The translations under genes were made by a program, and so were the position numbers. A DNA stretch of 64,000 bases from Rhizobium leguminosarum (GTDB lineage Bacteria > Pseudomonadota > Alphaproteobacteria > Rhizobiales > Rhizobiaceae), in assembly GCF_017876795.1 (NCBI RefSeq), contig NZ_JAGIOR010000002.1:682001-746000 (forward strand). Reading direction: 5' to 3'. Below are positions 6,921 through 16,405 of the stretch, piece by piece. Position 1 is the stretch's first letter. Every line of letters starts with the position of its first letter. A model generated the notes under the pieces. It was not told the origin of the DNA. It saw nothing but the letters and a program-made list of their open reading frames with translations, and did no database searches.

Positions 6921-9885
6921 GGAAAGCGAAGTTGTTTGGATTGAAACGGTTAGCGCGGATCGGCCTGAAGCGTTCGAGGGGTCGGTCAATTTCGTTCCAG
7001 AGATAGTCGCCGGTGAGTGCGATATGAGCCCAGGGAAGCGGTGCGACCTGGGAGAGCAGCTCGGCGGGAATATCAATGCCCTGGGTGCGGACATAATCGA
7101 CAGCGCGGCTGAGATAGACGGTGTTCCACAGGATAATGGCGTTGACGACGAGGTTGAGACCTGACGCCCGATAGGCCATGGTTTCCGCCACGCGGTTGCG
7201 CAGCTCGCCAAGCTGGTGGAGGAAGACCGCCCGGGCAAGGGCGTGACGGCTTTCACCCTTGTTGAGGATGGCATGCGATCTGCGCCGGAGCTTGGTGTCG
7301 AGCAACCAGTCGCAGATGAAGATCGAGCGTTCAATCCGGCCCATTTCACGCAGCGCCTGATTGAGCCGGTTTTGCCGAGGCGATGCGGCAAGCTTCTTGA
7401 GGATGACGGACGGCGGCACCAGGCCCGCGCCGATCGATGCCTTCAACCGCAAGACCTCATTCCAGTGCTGCTCGATGACATCCATGTTGACGGTTCCCGC
7501 GATCAGCGCCCCGAGCGGCTCGTACGCCGGGTCGGGATCGATGACGAAGAGCCTGCGATTGCCGAGATTGCGGATACGGGGAATGAGCCTATAGCCGAAA
7601 CCGTGGAACATAGCGAATGTCGTTTCGGTCGCGCCGGCGGTATCGGTTGCATGCTCATGGATTTCGACCGAGCTCTCGTTGTGAAGGAGGCCGTCGAGCA
7701 CGTAGGGCGCTTCGCTCTCGGACGCCTGGATCATCCGGGAGAAAAAGGAGGCGAAACGATTGGACAGGAAGCCATAGACCGAGGCACCTGGTCTTTTGCC
7801 GTATTTTGCATTGTATTCGAGACTGGCTTCACCGCGCCCGCCTGCCGGAAAGAACTGCCCGTCCGAGGAGGAGATATGACCGTCGCCCCAGACCTCGGCG
7901 AACGGATGGGCTTGCTGCGCATCGACCAGCACGGCAGTCGCCGTGGCGTAGGTTTCTGATCGTAGATGCCGATCCACCATTAGCATCATCTGGTGGATTG
8001 TGACGCCGCGTGAGCTTTCCGCCATGCGTTCAGCACCGGCATTGGTGGCGTCGGCAAGGATAGCGGCCATCAGTGCTGCCTCATCGTTCGCCGTCTCGCC
8101 GGTGCGATAGTGTGTGAAGCTGTCAAGGAACCTGGTCCAGCTGTGGACCTCAGCAAGCAGGCTGGTGATCCTGATCCGGGGCACGAGGATATAAAGACGC
8201 CGGCTGAGCGCGACGATCCTGTCACGCTCCTCCTCGCGGATCGGGGAGACCGACAAACCCTTGTCGGAAATAGCCGCATCTGGAATGGCGTTGGCGGCCG
8301 CCGCCCTTGCCAGCTCTTTGAGTTTCGCGTCGAGTGTGGCGGTTCGTTCGGCTCGCCATTCGGCAAAGCTGTCAGGGATGGCAAGCCCGAGCCGCCCTTC
8401 GGCGCGCATCAGGGCGAAGATCGGTCGAGGCAGAAGATAATCCTCGAAACTGCGCCATGCCCGGCTGCCATCAACCCATATGTCGCCGGCCCGCAGGCGC
8501 TCCCGCAGGTGAACGAGCACCGCCACTTCCCAGGCCCGCAGGTCGATGGTGACACCGTCCGAGCGCACACGTCGCCGCCACTTGCGGGTCATGAACGCGA
8601 ACGGCACCTGCGCGGGTAGTTTCCTGCCACTGTAGAGCGCACGCAGATGATCCACTGCCCTCAAAACCGGATCATCGGGACGAAACGACCGGAAAGAGAA
8701 CGCGCCGACCATGAGCCTGCCCAGCTTTCGCAGCGATTTGTGCCGCTCTATGAGCTCATCGAATTCGTCGCTGCGATCGGGGCGCACGACGGACCTGGCT
8801 GCCGCCATGCTGGCGGTCAATCCGTCCCAGCCGAGTGAGACTGCAATTGCGGATGCGAGATCGGTGTTGCTCTCACGGGCGGCCAGAAGCGCCTCGCCAA
8901 GCTTGAGATGATCGAGCGCCACCCCATCAAGAATCTCGGCTTCTTTCAGCCGGCGTTCTGTGCGGCTCAGTTCAGCCTTGCGACGTGTGCTGCCGATCAG
9001 TTTGCAGAACATGTCGATCGCAAGGTCGGTGATTGCCGCCTGCCTCTCGATGACGAACGCCGTCAGCGTGGCGTAGCGGCGCTCGGATGTCAGGCGTCGT
9101 ATCTCACGGGCATGCAGAATGCGGGCGTCCCGAGCGATGATGCCATAGCGGTTGGCATGGATCGTTTTACGCCGCTCATCGGAAATCGCCGCCGAACGCA
9201 GAACCTCAAGCCGGGCAATCAGGCCCTTGAGGTTTTTCAGTTTCGTCCCCTCCGGCGCTTCCGCAATCCAGCCGAGATGGCTCCGATCGCCGGACCGATC
9301 GATGAGAAGCTGATCAAGCGCCTCGATGGACGGTTGCTCCATGCCCCGGATCAAGCCGCGATAAGCCTGTCGTCGCGCTGCCGCCCGGCCCGCCATCGCC
9401 AGACGTATCAGCAGTTCCGGCACAGGAACGAGCAGCTTCCTCTCCTTCAAGGCTTCGATCACGGCCTTGGTGATCGGCTCGCCTTGTTCGGTCGCGGCGG
9501 CCTCGCGTGCCGCCGCGGTGATCAGGGATCGATAATCGCTCGCCCGGACGGGCTGGAGATCCAGTGCGACGACAATCTCCCGCGTATGTTCTCGACGGGT
9601 TTCCTCCCGCTGGGCATAGAGTGCGAACACCGCAGCGTCGATGCCGAGCTGGTCGGCGACAACGGAGATGACCGCCTGAGGCGGAACTTCCCCAGCGCGG
9701 AGCGGACGACCGAGGTCACGCACCAGGGCGAGTTGGATGGCAAAACCCAGACGATTATTCGATCGGCGATGCGCCCTGGCGAAAGCGATGTCCTCAGCGG
9801 ACAGCGCATAGCGCGCAAGCGCCTCTTCATAAACGTCGGGTGGGTCGAACAGAACGGTACGTGACTGCGCGTCGAGGAAGGCCAT
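6916..9885 (-). CDS. tnpA: Tn3-family transposase TnpA
   Basis: 989-residue transposase, full family length. It carries the N-terminal DUF4158-like region and the C-terminal DDE domain with DGHISSSDGQFFPAG and the conserved GASVYGFLSNRFASFF, HEHATDTAGATETTFAMFHG and late NRVAETMAYRASGLNLVVNA motifs. It cuts and joins the 38-bp ends to make a cointegrate that the resolvase gene upstream would resolve. The stop codon sits within the left inverted repeat. It looks intact and potentially active. Confidence 0.93.
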   Translation of the reverse strand: MAFLDAQSRTVLFDPPDVYEEALARYALSAEDIAFARAHRRSNNRLGFAIQLALVRDLGRPLRAGEVPPQAVISVVADQLGIDAAVFALYAQREETRREHTREIVVALDLQPVRASDYRSLITAAAREAAATEQGEPITKAVIEALKERKLLVPVPELLIRLAMAGRAAARRQAYRGLIRGMEQPSIEALDQLLIDRSGDRSHLGWIAEAPEGTKLKNLKGLIARLEVLRSAAISDERRKTIHANRYGIIARDARILHAREIRRLTSERRYATLTAFVIERQAAITDLAIDMFCKLIGSTRRKAELSRTERRLKEAEILDGVALDHLKLGEALLAARESNTDLASAIAVSLGWDGLTASMAAARSVVRPDRSDEFDELIERHKSLRKLGRLMVGAFSFRSFRPDDPVLRAVDHLRALYSGRKLPAQVPFAFMTRKWRRRVRSDGVTIDLRAWEVAVLVHLRERLRAGDIWVDGSRAWRSFEDYLLPRPIFALMRAEGRLGLAIPDSFAEWRAERTATLDAKLKELARAAAANAIPDAAISDKGLSVSPIREEERDRIVALSRRLYILVPRIRITSLLAEVHSWTRFLDSFTHYRTGETANDEAALMAAILADATNAGAERMAESSRGVTIHQMMLMVDRHLRSETYATATAVLVDAQQAHPFAEVWGDGHISSSDGQFFPAGGRGEASLEYNAKYGKRPGASVYGFLSNRFASFFSRMIQASESEAPYVLDGLLHNESSVEIHEHATDTAGATETTFAMFHGFGYRLIPRIRNLGNRRLFVIDPDPAYEPLGALIAGTVNMDVIEQHWNEVLRLKASIGAGLVPPSVILKKLAASPRQNRLNQALREMGRIERSIFICDWLLDTKLRRRSHAILNKGESRHALARAVFLHQLGELRNRVAETMAYRASGLNLVVNAIILWNTVYLSRAVDYVRTQGIDIPAELLSQVAPLPWAHIALTGDYLWNEIDRPLERFRPIRANRFNPNNFAFP

Positions 9886-9899
9886 CGGTCACACCGCTC

Positions 9900-10505
9900 T
9901 CAAACTGGGGGAGCAGGCTCATCTTCTTTGCCCGGTCCGGTCCATCCTGTTCGCCGCAATGTGTCGATGAGCGTCGAGCGCGGCACCTTGAATGTCCGAC
10001 ACACCGACGCCTTGCTGGCGCCGGCTTCCAGCGCCGCCAGAATCTGCTCGACCTTTTCGGTGTCGATCGTCGGTGGCCTGCCGCCCTTGCGACCGCGCCG
10101 GCGTGCCGCCGCCAGACCAGCGTTGACCCGCTCCGTGATCAGCACTCTCTCGTATTCGGCAAGCGTGCCAAACAGGTTGAACAGGAATGCGCCGTGCGAA
10201 TTCGTCGTATCGATCGCTTCCGTCAACGAGCGGAAGGCGACCCCGCGTATCTTCAGATCCTCGACGAGCCGGATCAGGTGGGAGAGTGACCGGCCCAGAC
10301 GGTCGAGCTTCCAAACGACTAGGACGTCACCTTCGCACAATTCTGCAAGGCAAGCCTTCAGCCCCGGCCGATCGTCGCGCGCGCCCGAAGCACGATCCTG
10401 ATGCAGGTGACGCTGATCGACCCCGGCCGCAAGCAGGGCGTCGCGCTGCAAGGCAACCGACTGCCGCTCATCACTGCTCGATACCCGCATGTAACCAATC
10501 AACAT
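9900..10505 (-). CDS. tnpR: Serine recombinase (resolvase) TnpR
   Basis: 201-residue resolvase/invertase from the ATG at 10505 (LIGYMRVSSSDERQS follows); a TTG three codons upstream is the alternative. The catalytic Ser is in the RVSSSDERQ motif, with the later VVWKLDRLGRSLSHL motif typical of the family. The C-terminus has a helix-turn-helix (GASKASVCRTFKVPRSTLID). It resolves cointegrates at the res site, expected just upstream (10506-10652). It is 14 bases from tnpA and in the same direction. Confidence 0.93.
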   Translation of the reverse strand: MLIGYMRVSSSDERQSVALQRDALLAAGVDQRHLHQDRASGARDDRPGLKACLAELCEGDVLVVWKLDRLGRSLSHLIRLVEDLKIRGVAFRSLTEAIDTTNSHGAFLFNLFGTLAEYERVLITERVNAGLAAARRRGRKGGRPPTIDTEKVEQILAALEAGASKASVCRTFKVPRSTLIDTLRRTGWTGPGKEDEPAPPV

Positions 10506-10652
10506 GCACGACAAACCTCAAATTCCGAGTTGCCGCACAGTCTCACATTCCGACAGGGTTTGTCGCGTAAATAATTGCCCGGTCACCCCGTCGATTTCGA
10601 CGCGCCGAACCGCTACGCGGAAATCATCTGTTTTCCGTCACACGAAAAATCT
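10506..10652. promoter_or_regulatory. Candidate res site of the Tn3-family element
   Basis: The 147 bases between tnpR and the right inverted repeat hold paired motifs: CGACAAACC (10509-10517) against GGTTTGTCG (10557-10565), and the near-repeats TCAAATTCCGA and TCACATTCCGA. This is where resolvases of this family bind. The subsites cannot be delimited by eye. Confidence 0.4.
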
Positions 10653-10690
10653 CTTAGCGGGTATTATTGCAGAGATTCCCACGGAGCCCC
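10653..10690. repeat. Right 38-bp terminal inverted repeat of the Tn3-family element
   Basis: Reverse complement of 6883-6920 with about two mismatches (GGGAATCT instead of GGGCATTT near the outer end). Confidence 0.85.
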
Positions 10691-12703
10691 CAATAGTGGA
10701 AGGTCCTGCTCCGGTTCCACGGTACCTTTATCGGCATAGCTTTGCAGCAGCTTTTGAATCTTGCGCTTGCCGAGCATCGCGTTTGGCCAAAACGAAGCGC
10801 TCGCCTCTCGCCATTGGCGATCCAGCACGTCCGGATCGAGATCGCGGACGGCGGAGGCTCCATAAGATGCTGCAAGTCCGCGCTCTGCTTCGCGATAGGC
10901 CTCGATAGAATTTCGAAGACTTTCCAGTGCCTCGGCACATCGCGCGAAGTCACGATCGAATGCGATCGTGATGTCGCGACCTCGGCATTTCTGCAGTGCT
11001 CGCGCTAGACCTTCCAGTGCTTGGAGTTCGACTTATGACGACCGTTCCCGCGGCTTCAGGCTCATGCTCGCGAGATACCCGTCGATTGAGCTGGCCAACA
11101 AATCGATCGCATTCTGCAACGATTGTGCGGACGCTAACAACCCATCCTGCCAGGCGGAAGTCCATTCGCCAACCCTCACAAGGTCCAGTGCGGGCTGCCG
11201 CTCCACCGATGCGAAAACGAGGCCGAGCTCGCCCGCAAGGTCTTCAAGCTCGCGTAACGTCTGCGCGTCATGAGCGTCTCGTTCCAACCATGACAAGGTT
11301 GGTGCCGGAGCGTCGACAGCCAGGAGCGCGACGCCCAATGCCAGATAAGGGGTCCAGCCGTTTGGATAACGATTGTGCAAAGCTCCGACGTAGGCATTGA
11401 GCTCGTCGCGGCGCAATCGAAGTCGCTCGTTGATCGCGACCCACTCCGACGCATCGGTCCGACCGCCATGCTCCCAGGCTGCCTTGAGCTGTCCAAGGAA
11501 ATGACGGCGATCAGCCTTGTGCGAATGCAATTCGATGCAGTGATCGCCGAGGCCGTGCGCGCGTAATCGACGATAGACCACGTCGAGCGCGGCCGTCTTT
11601 TCAGCGACGAACAGGACCGTTTTTCCCACCGCGAGGCAGTTCGCGATCATGTTTGCGATGGTCTGGCTCTTGCCCGTACCGGGAGGACCGACAATGACGA
11701 AATCTCGGCCCTCAGCGGCCGCCAGGCTTGCCGCTGTCTGGGATGAATCTGACGGAAGAAGGCAAATGATGTCCGCTGGCGCGTAAGCATGATCGAGTTC
11801 GCGCTCGTCGTGGAACGCCGATTGTCCGCCGCCTGCTTGGAAAGCTTCCTCCGGCGTATCGATCAGATGGCGGACCACCCGGTTCTCGCGAAGCGCCTCG
11901 GTGCGTTCGACGAGATCCTTCCACATGAGGAATTTCGCGAAGGAGAAGGTCGACAATGCTGTCTCGTCCACAACCTCCATACCTGGCACGTCACGGACCG
12001 CCTGCCGCATCATCGCGAGAAGACGCGGTACATCCACCCCATTGTCATCGAGCGGCAGATCGCCGCCGAACTGGGGAAGCGTCAGGTCAAAATCCCGCTC
12101 CAGGAATTGCAAGAGAGTGGCATTGAAGCGCGGCTCATCCTCATGAAAGCGGATCGTAAAGCGCGAACTGGCACTGCGGCGCTCAAGCTTTACCGGAACC
12201 AACAAAAGCGGGGCTCGATAGCTGCGCTCATCCTCCGGTTTCTTCTTCCACCGCAGGAAGCCGACGGCAAGAAAGAGGGTGTTTGCTCCGCCCTCGGCAA
12301 AATCATTACGGACCTGCCTGTACAGGTCGATCAACCGAGCCTCGAGCTGGTGCGTGTCCAGTGGCGACGGGAGTTCGTCCCTCAGTAGAGCTTCGGCAGC
12401 AAAATTGCGCTGAAGATCGCGGCCGTGCACGTCACGATAGAGCGCCGCGTCCCGTTCGCCGAGCGGGTTCTGTTCGGGCAACGAAATGATCCGTACTGCA
12501 GCGCCATTCGCGAGTCGGTCTTCGAGAAAGGCGACGTCAGTGCAGAGAAATGGAATCGTCTTCTTCGATTCCGGAAAGTTGAGGAGCCGGTTGCGAAGGG
12601 TGAGATCCAACAGCTTCTTCTGCCAGCGGTCGATGCGGCCCGCGGCGGTGGTCGGTCTGACCTCGATGATATCAGCCGGTAACTCGCCGAAATTGGGGGC
12701 TGA
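10691..12703 (-). pseudogene. DUF4011-type superfamily 1 helicase, remnant
   Basis: Large DNA helicase-related gene broken at both ends. The N-terminal DUF4011 signature (DRWQKKLLDLTLRNRLLNF) is read upstream of 12610 in frame, and a Walker A loop (VIVGPPGTGKSQTIANMIAN) follows. The open frame ends at an in-frame TAA (11035-11033), yet the same frame continues below it as VELQALEGLARALQKCRGRD and on through YADKGTVEPEQDLPLLG to the Tn3 end. So there is a nonsense mutation as well. The IS5 element at 12704 removes the start and the transposon removes the helicase core and C-terminus. Relatives of this family are often found in defence-gene neighbourhoods; no partner gene survives here. Confidence 0.75.
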
Positions 12704-13783
12704 GGACCGTGTTGCACGGATCGTGTTGGGGAGCTATTGCCGCATTTTTCCCAACTGTGAGCCGGTCCGATGCCCTACAAATTTCACGATAGCCGTCGTG
12801 GCAAATTCCAGAAGGGGCGGTACCGGGTTACGAACTGGCCGGCGTATAACGAGAGCCTGCGCCGTCGAGGCGATCTGACGATCTGGGTTTCGGAGGATGT
12901 CGCGCAAGAATGGATGGCGGCACGGCGCCAGACGCCGGGCGGACAGCGCAGGTATTCCGATCTTGCGATCGAGATCTGCCTGACACTGCGAGTTACGTTC
13001 AGCCTGGCGTTGCGCCAGACCCAAGGCTTCATGCGGTCGATTGCGAAGCTGATGGGGTTGGCCCTGCCGGTGCCGGATTTCTCGACCCTTTCTCGGCGCG
13101 GCATGGGCCTGAAGGTGGCACAAAAGCGCCGTGCGTCCGACAAGCCGATCACTCTGATCGTGGACAGCACAGGACTGAAGGTTTACAGCGAGGTTGGCTG
13201 GAACGGTCACAAGCACGGTGCCAAAGGCGCTCGTAAGACCTGGCGAAAGCTGCACCTTGCCCTCGATCCTGACAGCGGAGACATTCTCGCATCCGAACTG
13301 ACGACCGAGCACGTTGGCGACGAGACCGTGCTTCCAAGTCTTCTCAAACGTGTCGATGCACCGGTAGGTCGGTTTCTGGCAGACGGCGCCTATGATGGCT
13401 CTGGCGTTTCAGATTGCCTGGCGGCCGCTTTCGGACATGAAGTCGATGTCGTTGTCCCGCCTCCGAAGAACGCTGTTCCCGGCGGCAATTGCCAGCGGAA
13501 CCAGCATATCGAGCATATCGCCAAACACGGCCGGATGGCCTGGCAGGCCGCGACCGGTTATAATCAGAGATCCCGGATCGAAACTCAGATAGGGCGCTGG
13601 AAGTCGGTCATCGGTGACCGGCTGCACGCCAGGAACATCGAAAACCAGACCACCGAAACGCACATCGCCGCCAGTGCGCTCAACCGTATGTCCGCCTTTG
13701 GAAGGGCCAACTACGAGCGTGTCAGCTGATCATTTGCTGAAAGGCTAAATGCTGATTACCATCTGATCCGTGCAACACGGTCC
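12704..13783 (+). mobile_element. IS5-family insertion sequence
   Basis: 1080-bp element with perfect 19-bp inverted ends GGACCGTGTTGCACGGATC (12704-12722 and its complement at 13765-13783) around one transposase. No target duplication is evident: it is flanked by a helicase fragment on one side and an IS66 transposase fragment on the other, so recombination has rearranged at least one flank. Confidence 0.85.
12770..13729 (+). CDS. IS5-family transposase
   Basis: 319-residue DDE transposase. The motifs LIVDSTGLKVYSEVGW, TWRKLHLALDPDSGDI and FLADGAYDGSG supply the acidic catalytic residues, and the late SRIETQIGRWKSVIGDRLHA region supplies the Glu. About the same fold as the three IS5-type proteins elsewhere in the window but clearly a different element (for example MPYKFHDSRRGKFQ at the N-terminus). 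Full length and apparently intact. Confidence 0.9.
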   Translation: MPYKFHDSRRGKFQKGRYRVTNWPAYNESLRRRGDLTIWVSEDVAQEWMAARRQTPGGQRRYSDLAIEICLTLRVTFSLALRQTQGFMRSIAKLMGLALPVPDFSTLSRRGMGLKVAQKRRASDKPITLIVDSTGLKVYSEVGWNGHKHGAKGARKTWRKLHLALDPDSGDILASELTTEHVGDETVLPSLLKRVDAPVGRFLADGAYDGSGVSDCLAAAFGHEVDVVVPPPKNAVPGGNCQRNQHIEHIAKHGRMAWQAATGYNQRSRIETQIGRWKSVIGDRLHARNIENQTTETHIAASALNRMSAFGRANYERVS

Positions 13784-14125
13784 CGGATGCGCTCCTTTTC
13801 GGTCGGGGCTATAGTAATAGGCGATCGCGCCGGGAGTGGGATCCTGGTAACCGCTTCCATCGAAGACGTAGACCCAGACCCTGCCGGTTTTTGTTTTTCC
13901 TCGCCCCGGGTCGAGAACATCGACAGGGGTATCGTCCGTGTGTATTCGATCGACCGCCGCGACGTGCGCTCTGATCGCCAAGACGAGCGGCGCAAGCAGA
14001 ATGGACACGCGGCCAACCCAGTCCGCCATGACAGAGCGGGAGATGTCTATTCCCAGCCGGTCGTACATCTCGGATAGGCGGTAGAGAGGGATATGATCGT
14101 CGAATTTGGCGATCATGATATGGGC
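13784..14125 (-). pseudogene. IS66-family TnpC transposase fragment
   Basis: Internal piece of an IS66 TnpC: HIMIAKFDDHIPLYRLSEMY, then DRIHTDDTPVDVL with the two Asp of the active site, and AIAYYYSPDRKGAHP. It is cut on the low side by the IS5 element at 12704-13783 and on the high side by another IS5-family element starting at 14126. No start or stop belongs to the original gene. Confidence 0.8.
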
Positions 14126-15244
14126 GGCATTGGTGCGGGGATAAGCAAATGTGCAGATGTCGGTCTTTGACGGGCCGATTATTTGGCTGCTCCCGTCGAT
14201 GCTTGGCAACGAACGGATTTCGGGCGTCCGCAAGTCAGCATACGGTTCAAAATGGCGACGCCGATCGCAGCTTCAGTCTGCTGCGCACGGAATGAACGAG
14301 CACGGAGCCGCGGACCGATGACGCCCTTGTATCGACCCATCGCGGTTTCAACCAAAGCTCGTTTGCCATAGCCGGTAGATGCCTGCCATTTCAGCCGGCC
14401 ATCTATCTGCATGGAGGCTATGTGGTCGTCTCTCTGGCAGGATGCTTGGGCGTTGGGCCGTTCAACCGCATTCGAGCGCGGTGGAATGACGACCCTTGCG
14501 CCTGTGCTATGACGCAGGACAGCGTTATAGGTTGGATAGCCATCATAAGCTCCATCGGCAGTAAACTGGCCGATCTCATCGTCGATCTGATCCAGCAACG
14601 GCTCCAGCTGCGAGGCATCGCTGGTTTCCTTCTCAGTCAGACTATGTGCAATGATCTCGCCACTGTCGGCATCAACCGCCAGGTGCAGTTTTCGCCAGCC
14701 ACGCCGGGACTTTGCCCCATGCTTTTCTTCCAGCCATTGGCCGGCGCCATAGACCTTCAACCCGGTGCTATCGACCAGCACGTGAAGCGGCGCATTTGGC
14801 GCTGCCCTTTGCTCGACAGTTGGCACCCAGGTTCTCGCCCGCCGACTGAGTGTCGTATGATCGGGCACAGGCAGATCCAATCCCATCAGCGCAAGCACCG
14901 AACTCAGAAGCCCTTCGCTTTGTCGCAAACGCAATCCGAATACCATGCCCAGCATCAGCGTGGATTCAATCGCCAGATCAGAATAGAGCGGCTGGCCACC
15001 ACGCGTCTTGCGACGCGGGGCGGCCCAACCGACAAGAGCTTCCGGCGTCACCCAAAGGGTCAAACTGCCACGGCGGCGAAGACCGGCCTCATACTCCGCC
15101 CAGTTCGTCACTTTGAACTTCAACTTACCGATGTGATGGCGGCGGGCGGCGTTATGTTTGTGCGGCATACGGGATCAAGCAACCTATTTTCAATCCCGAC
15201 CACATAGACGCAAACCGTTGAAAATTGTTCCCTGCACCAATGCT
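14126..15244 (-). mobile_element. IS5-family insertion sequence, direct-repeat copy 1
   Basis: About 1.12 kb ending in inverted repeats built on GCATTGGTGCRGGGA. The same 1119 bases recur at 41458-42576 in the same orientation with, by eye, one difference (C at about 15231 against T). Left flank is IS66 tnpC; right flank is a possible group II intron end. The two copies bracket the cbb-hup-hyp region. Confidence 0.85.
14179..15168 (-). CDS. IS5-family transposase (copy 1)
   Basis: 329-residue DDE transposase beginning MPHKHNAARRHHIGKLKFKV. Catalytic motifs: LVDSTGLKVYGAGQW, GWRKLHLAVDADSGEI, FTADGAYDGYPTYN and the late RALVETAMGRYKGVIG. The protein is identical to the one at 41511-42500 and closely related to the truncated protein at 40560-41457. 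It appears complete, so the element may still be active. Confidence 0.92.
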   Translation of the reverse strand: MPHKHNAARRHHIGKLKFKVTNWAEYEAGLRRRGSLTLWVTPEALVGWAAPRRKTRGGQPLYSDLAIESTLMLGMVFGLRLRQSEGLLSSVLALMGLDLPVPDHTTLSRRARTWVPTVEQRAAPNAPLHVLVDSTGLKVYGAGQWLEEKHGAKSRRGWRKLHLAVDADSGEIIAHSLTEKETSDASQLEPLLDQIDDEIGQFTADGAYDGYPTYNAVLRHSTGARVVIPPRSNAVERPNAQASCQRDDHIASMQIDGRLKWQASTGYGKRALVETAMGRYKGVIGPRLRARSFRAQQTEAAIGVAILNRMLTCGRPKSVRCQASTGAAK

Positions 15245-15430
15245 GCGTTCCACACGAAAGCCTGGTTAAGAGTCACGCCGCCTTCATGCCGGATGCCGCC
15301 TGGGCAGAAATCAGGTCGCCCCCCAGACTTGTCCCGGGCTAACGAATTCCTCCCGGTTTCGACATCATCTTGCACTTTTCGACACGTCATCAGCGGTTCG
15401 CTTGCGCTCGTCTCTCTAAACCTCACCTGA
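15245..15430 (-). other. Possible 5' fragment of a group II intron
   Basis: On the minus strand this stretch begins near 15430 with GTGAGGTTTAGAGAG and has short paired blocks such as CCGGGAGGAATTC near GCCCGGGAC. The GTG-purine start and GC-rich stem content resemble the 5' part of a bacterial group II intron. It is cut off by the IS5 copy at 15244 and no maturase gene is present. I cannot fold it here, so the assignment is weak. Otherwise this stretch holds no gene. Confidence 0.25.
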
Positions 15431-15589
15431 CGGATTGAGATCCGCCTTTTCTGCAACGCTCACCACCACGGCTCTTTACCGTCGCAGCTTGCAGTGGTTT
15501 GAAACCTACCCCTAACGGTCGGCTTCGAGGGGCCATACCCTCATCTTCCGTGCAGCTCGGCTCCCACATTGCTGTGGGTGCCTCGCGGC

Positions 15590-15895
15590 ACACCCTCATC
15601 GAGGTGCCATTTGTCGCCGAGCTTGCCGGTCGATCGCTTCCGGATATCGTTGGCAAAGTGCCCTCCGAATTTCTCAGCGCAGAGCCTCACGGTTTGGTGA
15701 GATACGATGACCCCACGCGCCGCCAGCATATCCTCTGCCATGCGCAGACTGAGCGGAAACCGGAAATAAAGCCAAACGGCATGTGCAATCACATCGGCTG
15801 GAAATCGGTGGCGACGATAAAGAGGATCACGGGCAAGTCGGGTCATGCCGCCAGATCCCACATTTTGCTCGACGCCCGGTTAACGTTACAGTGCC
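15590..15895 (-). pseudogene. IS6-family transposase, N-terminal fragment with one IS end
   Basis: Reads MTRLARDPLYRRHRFPADVI, then AHAVWLYFRFPLSLRMAEDM, LAARGVIVSHQTVRLCAEKF and GKLGDKWHLDE, which is the start of an IS6/IS26-type transposase up to the first catalytic Asp region. The similarity stops after WHLDE near 15590. The terminal motif GGCACTGTAACG (complement ending at 15895) matches the usual IS6-family end. The remaining two thirds are absent. Bases 15431-15589 hold no recognisable gene. Confidence 0.75.
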
Positions 15896-16003
15896 CGCTT
15901 CCCTGCGGGCATGTCGGCCTGCTCGTTTCGAGCAAGTCGCAGAGCAAGCTCACCAAAATTATAGTTGAATGGCTCCAGGAACGGGACGGGTAGGGGGATT
16001 GCG

Positions 16004-16141
16004 ATGCGCAACAAGATTGTCTCCGCCACCGAAGCCGTGGCGATCATCCGTTCGGGCGATACAGTCGCCTTTTCCGCTTTCGTCGGCATCGGCACGCCGG
16101 ATGCGGTGATCTGCGCCACCCAAAAGCGTTTCCTCGAAACT
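16004..16141 (+). pseudogene. Acyl-CoA:acetate/ketoacid CoA-transferase, N-terminal scrap
   Basis: MRNKIVSATEAVAIIRSGDT, then VAFSAFVGIGTPDAVICA and KRFLET: the first 46 or so residues of a CoA-transferase family 1 protein (propionate CoA-transferase type), preceded by a good ribosome site (AGGGGGATT). After KRFLET the family match is lost and the frame ends at 16177. The rest of the gene is missing, so this is a deletion remnant. Confidence 0.6.
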
Positions 16142-16155
16142 CGTGCTTCGAAAAA

Positions 16156-16405
16156 ATGCTCCTGGCCGTGGCCCTGACCAGCGGTACCGCCACGGCCGCG
16201 TCCGCTGTGGAACCAATGAGCCTGCGGGGAGACCCCAAAGCCGATTAGCAGTGCGGAAATCTATCAACTCTACAACCAGAATTCCTTGATGTGGAGAGCC
16301 GGTGGCGGCTACTTCTCCACAAAGGCGCGCCGCTTTACCGCCTGGTCGCGGGAAAACGGCTCGCCGTCTTTCGGCATGGGCCGCTGGTTCATCACGGAGT
16401 CGGGC
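16156..16405 (+). pseudogene. DUF995-like secreted protein, remnant
   Basis: A signal-peptide-like start (MLLAVALTSGTATAASA at 16156) is followed after a one-base frame change near 16245 by SSAEIYQLYNQNSLMWRAGG, GYFSTKARRFTAWS and GRWFITESG. This pattern resembles DUF995-type proteins found in Rhizobiales. At 16406 the frame runs straight into the C-terminus of a RuBisCO small subunit, so the DUF995 3' end has been replaced. Domain assignment is from memory of the family pattern and is moderate. Confidence 0.45.

Larger units (their letters stand above)
6883..10690 (-). mobile_element. Tn3-family transposon (cryptic, tnpA-tnpR only)
   Basis: 3.8-kb element bounded by 38-bp terminal inverted repeats (6883-6920 and 10653-10690) that start GGGGCTCCGTGGG and end ATAATACCCGCTAAG; I count two mismatches. 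It contains only a transposase and a resolvase, no cargo. The 5 bases outside each end differ (TTGTT at 6878-6882, CAATA at 10691-10695), so there is no target duplication, and the genes on the two sides are unrelated. Confidence 0.88.
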
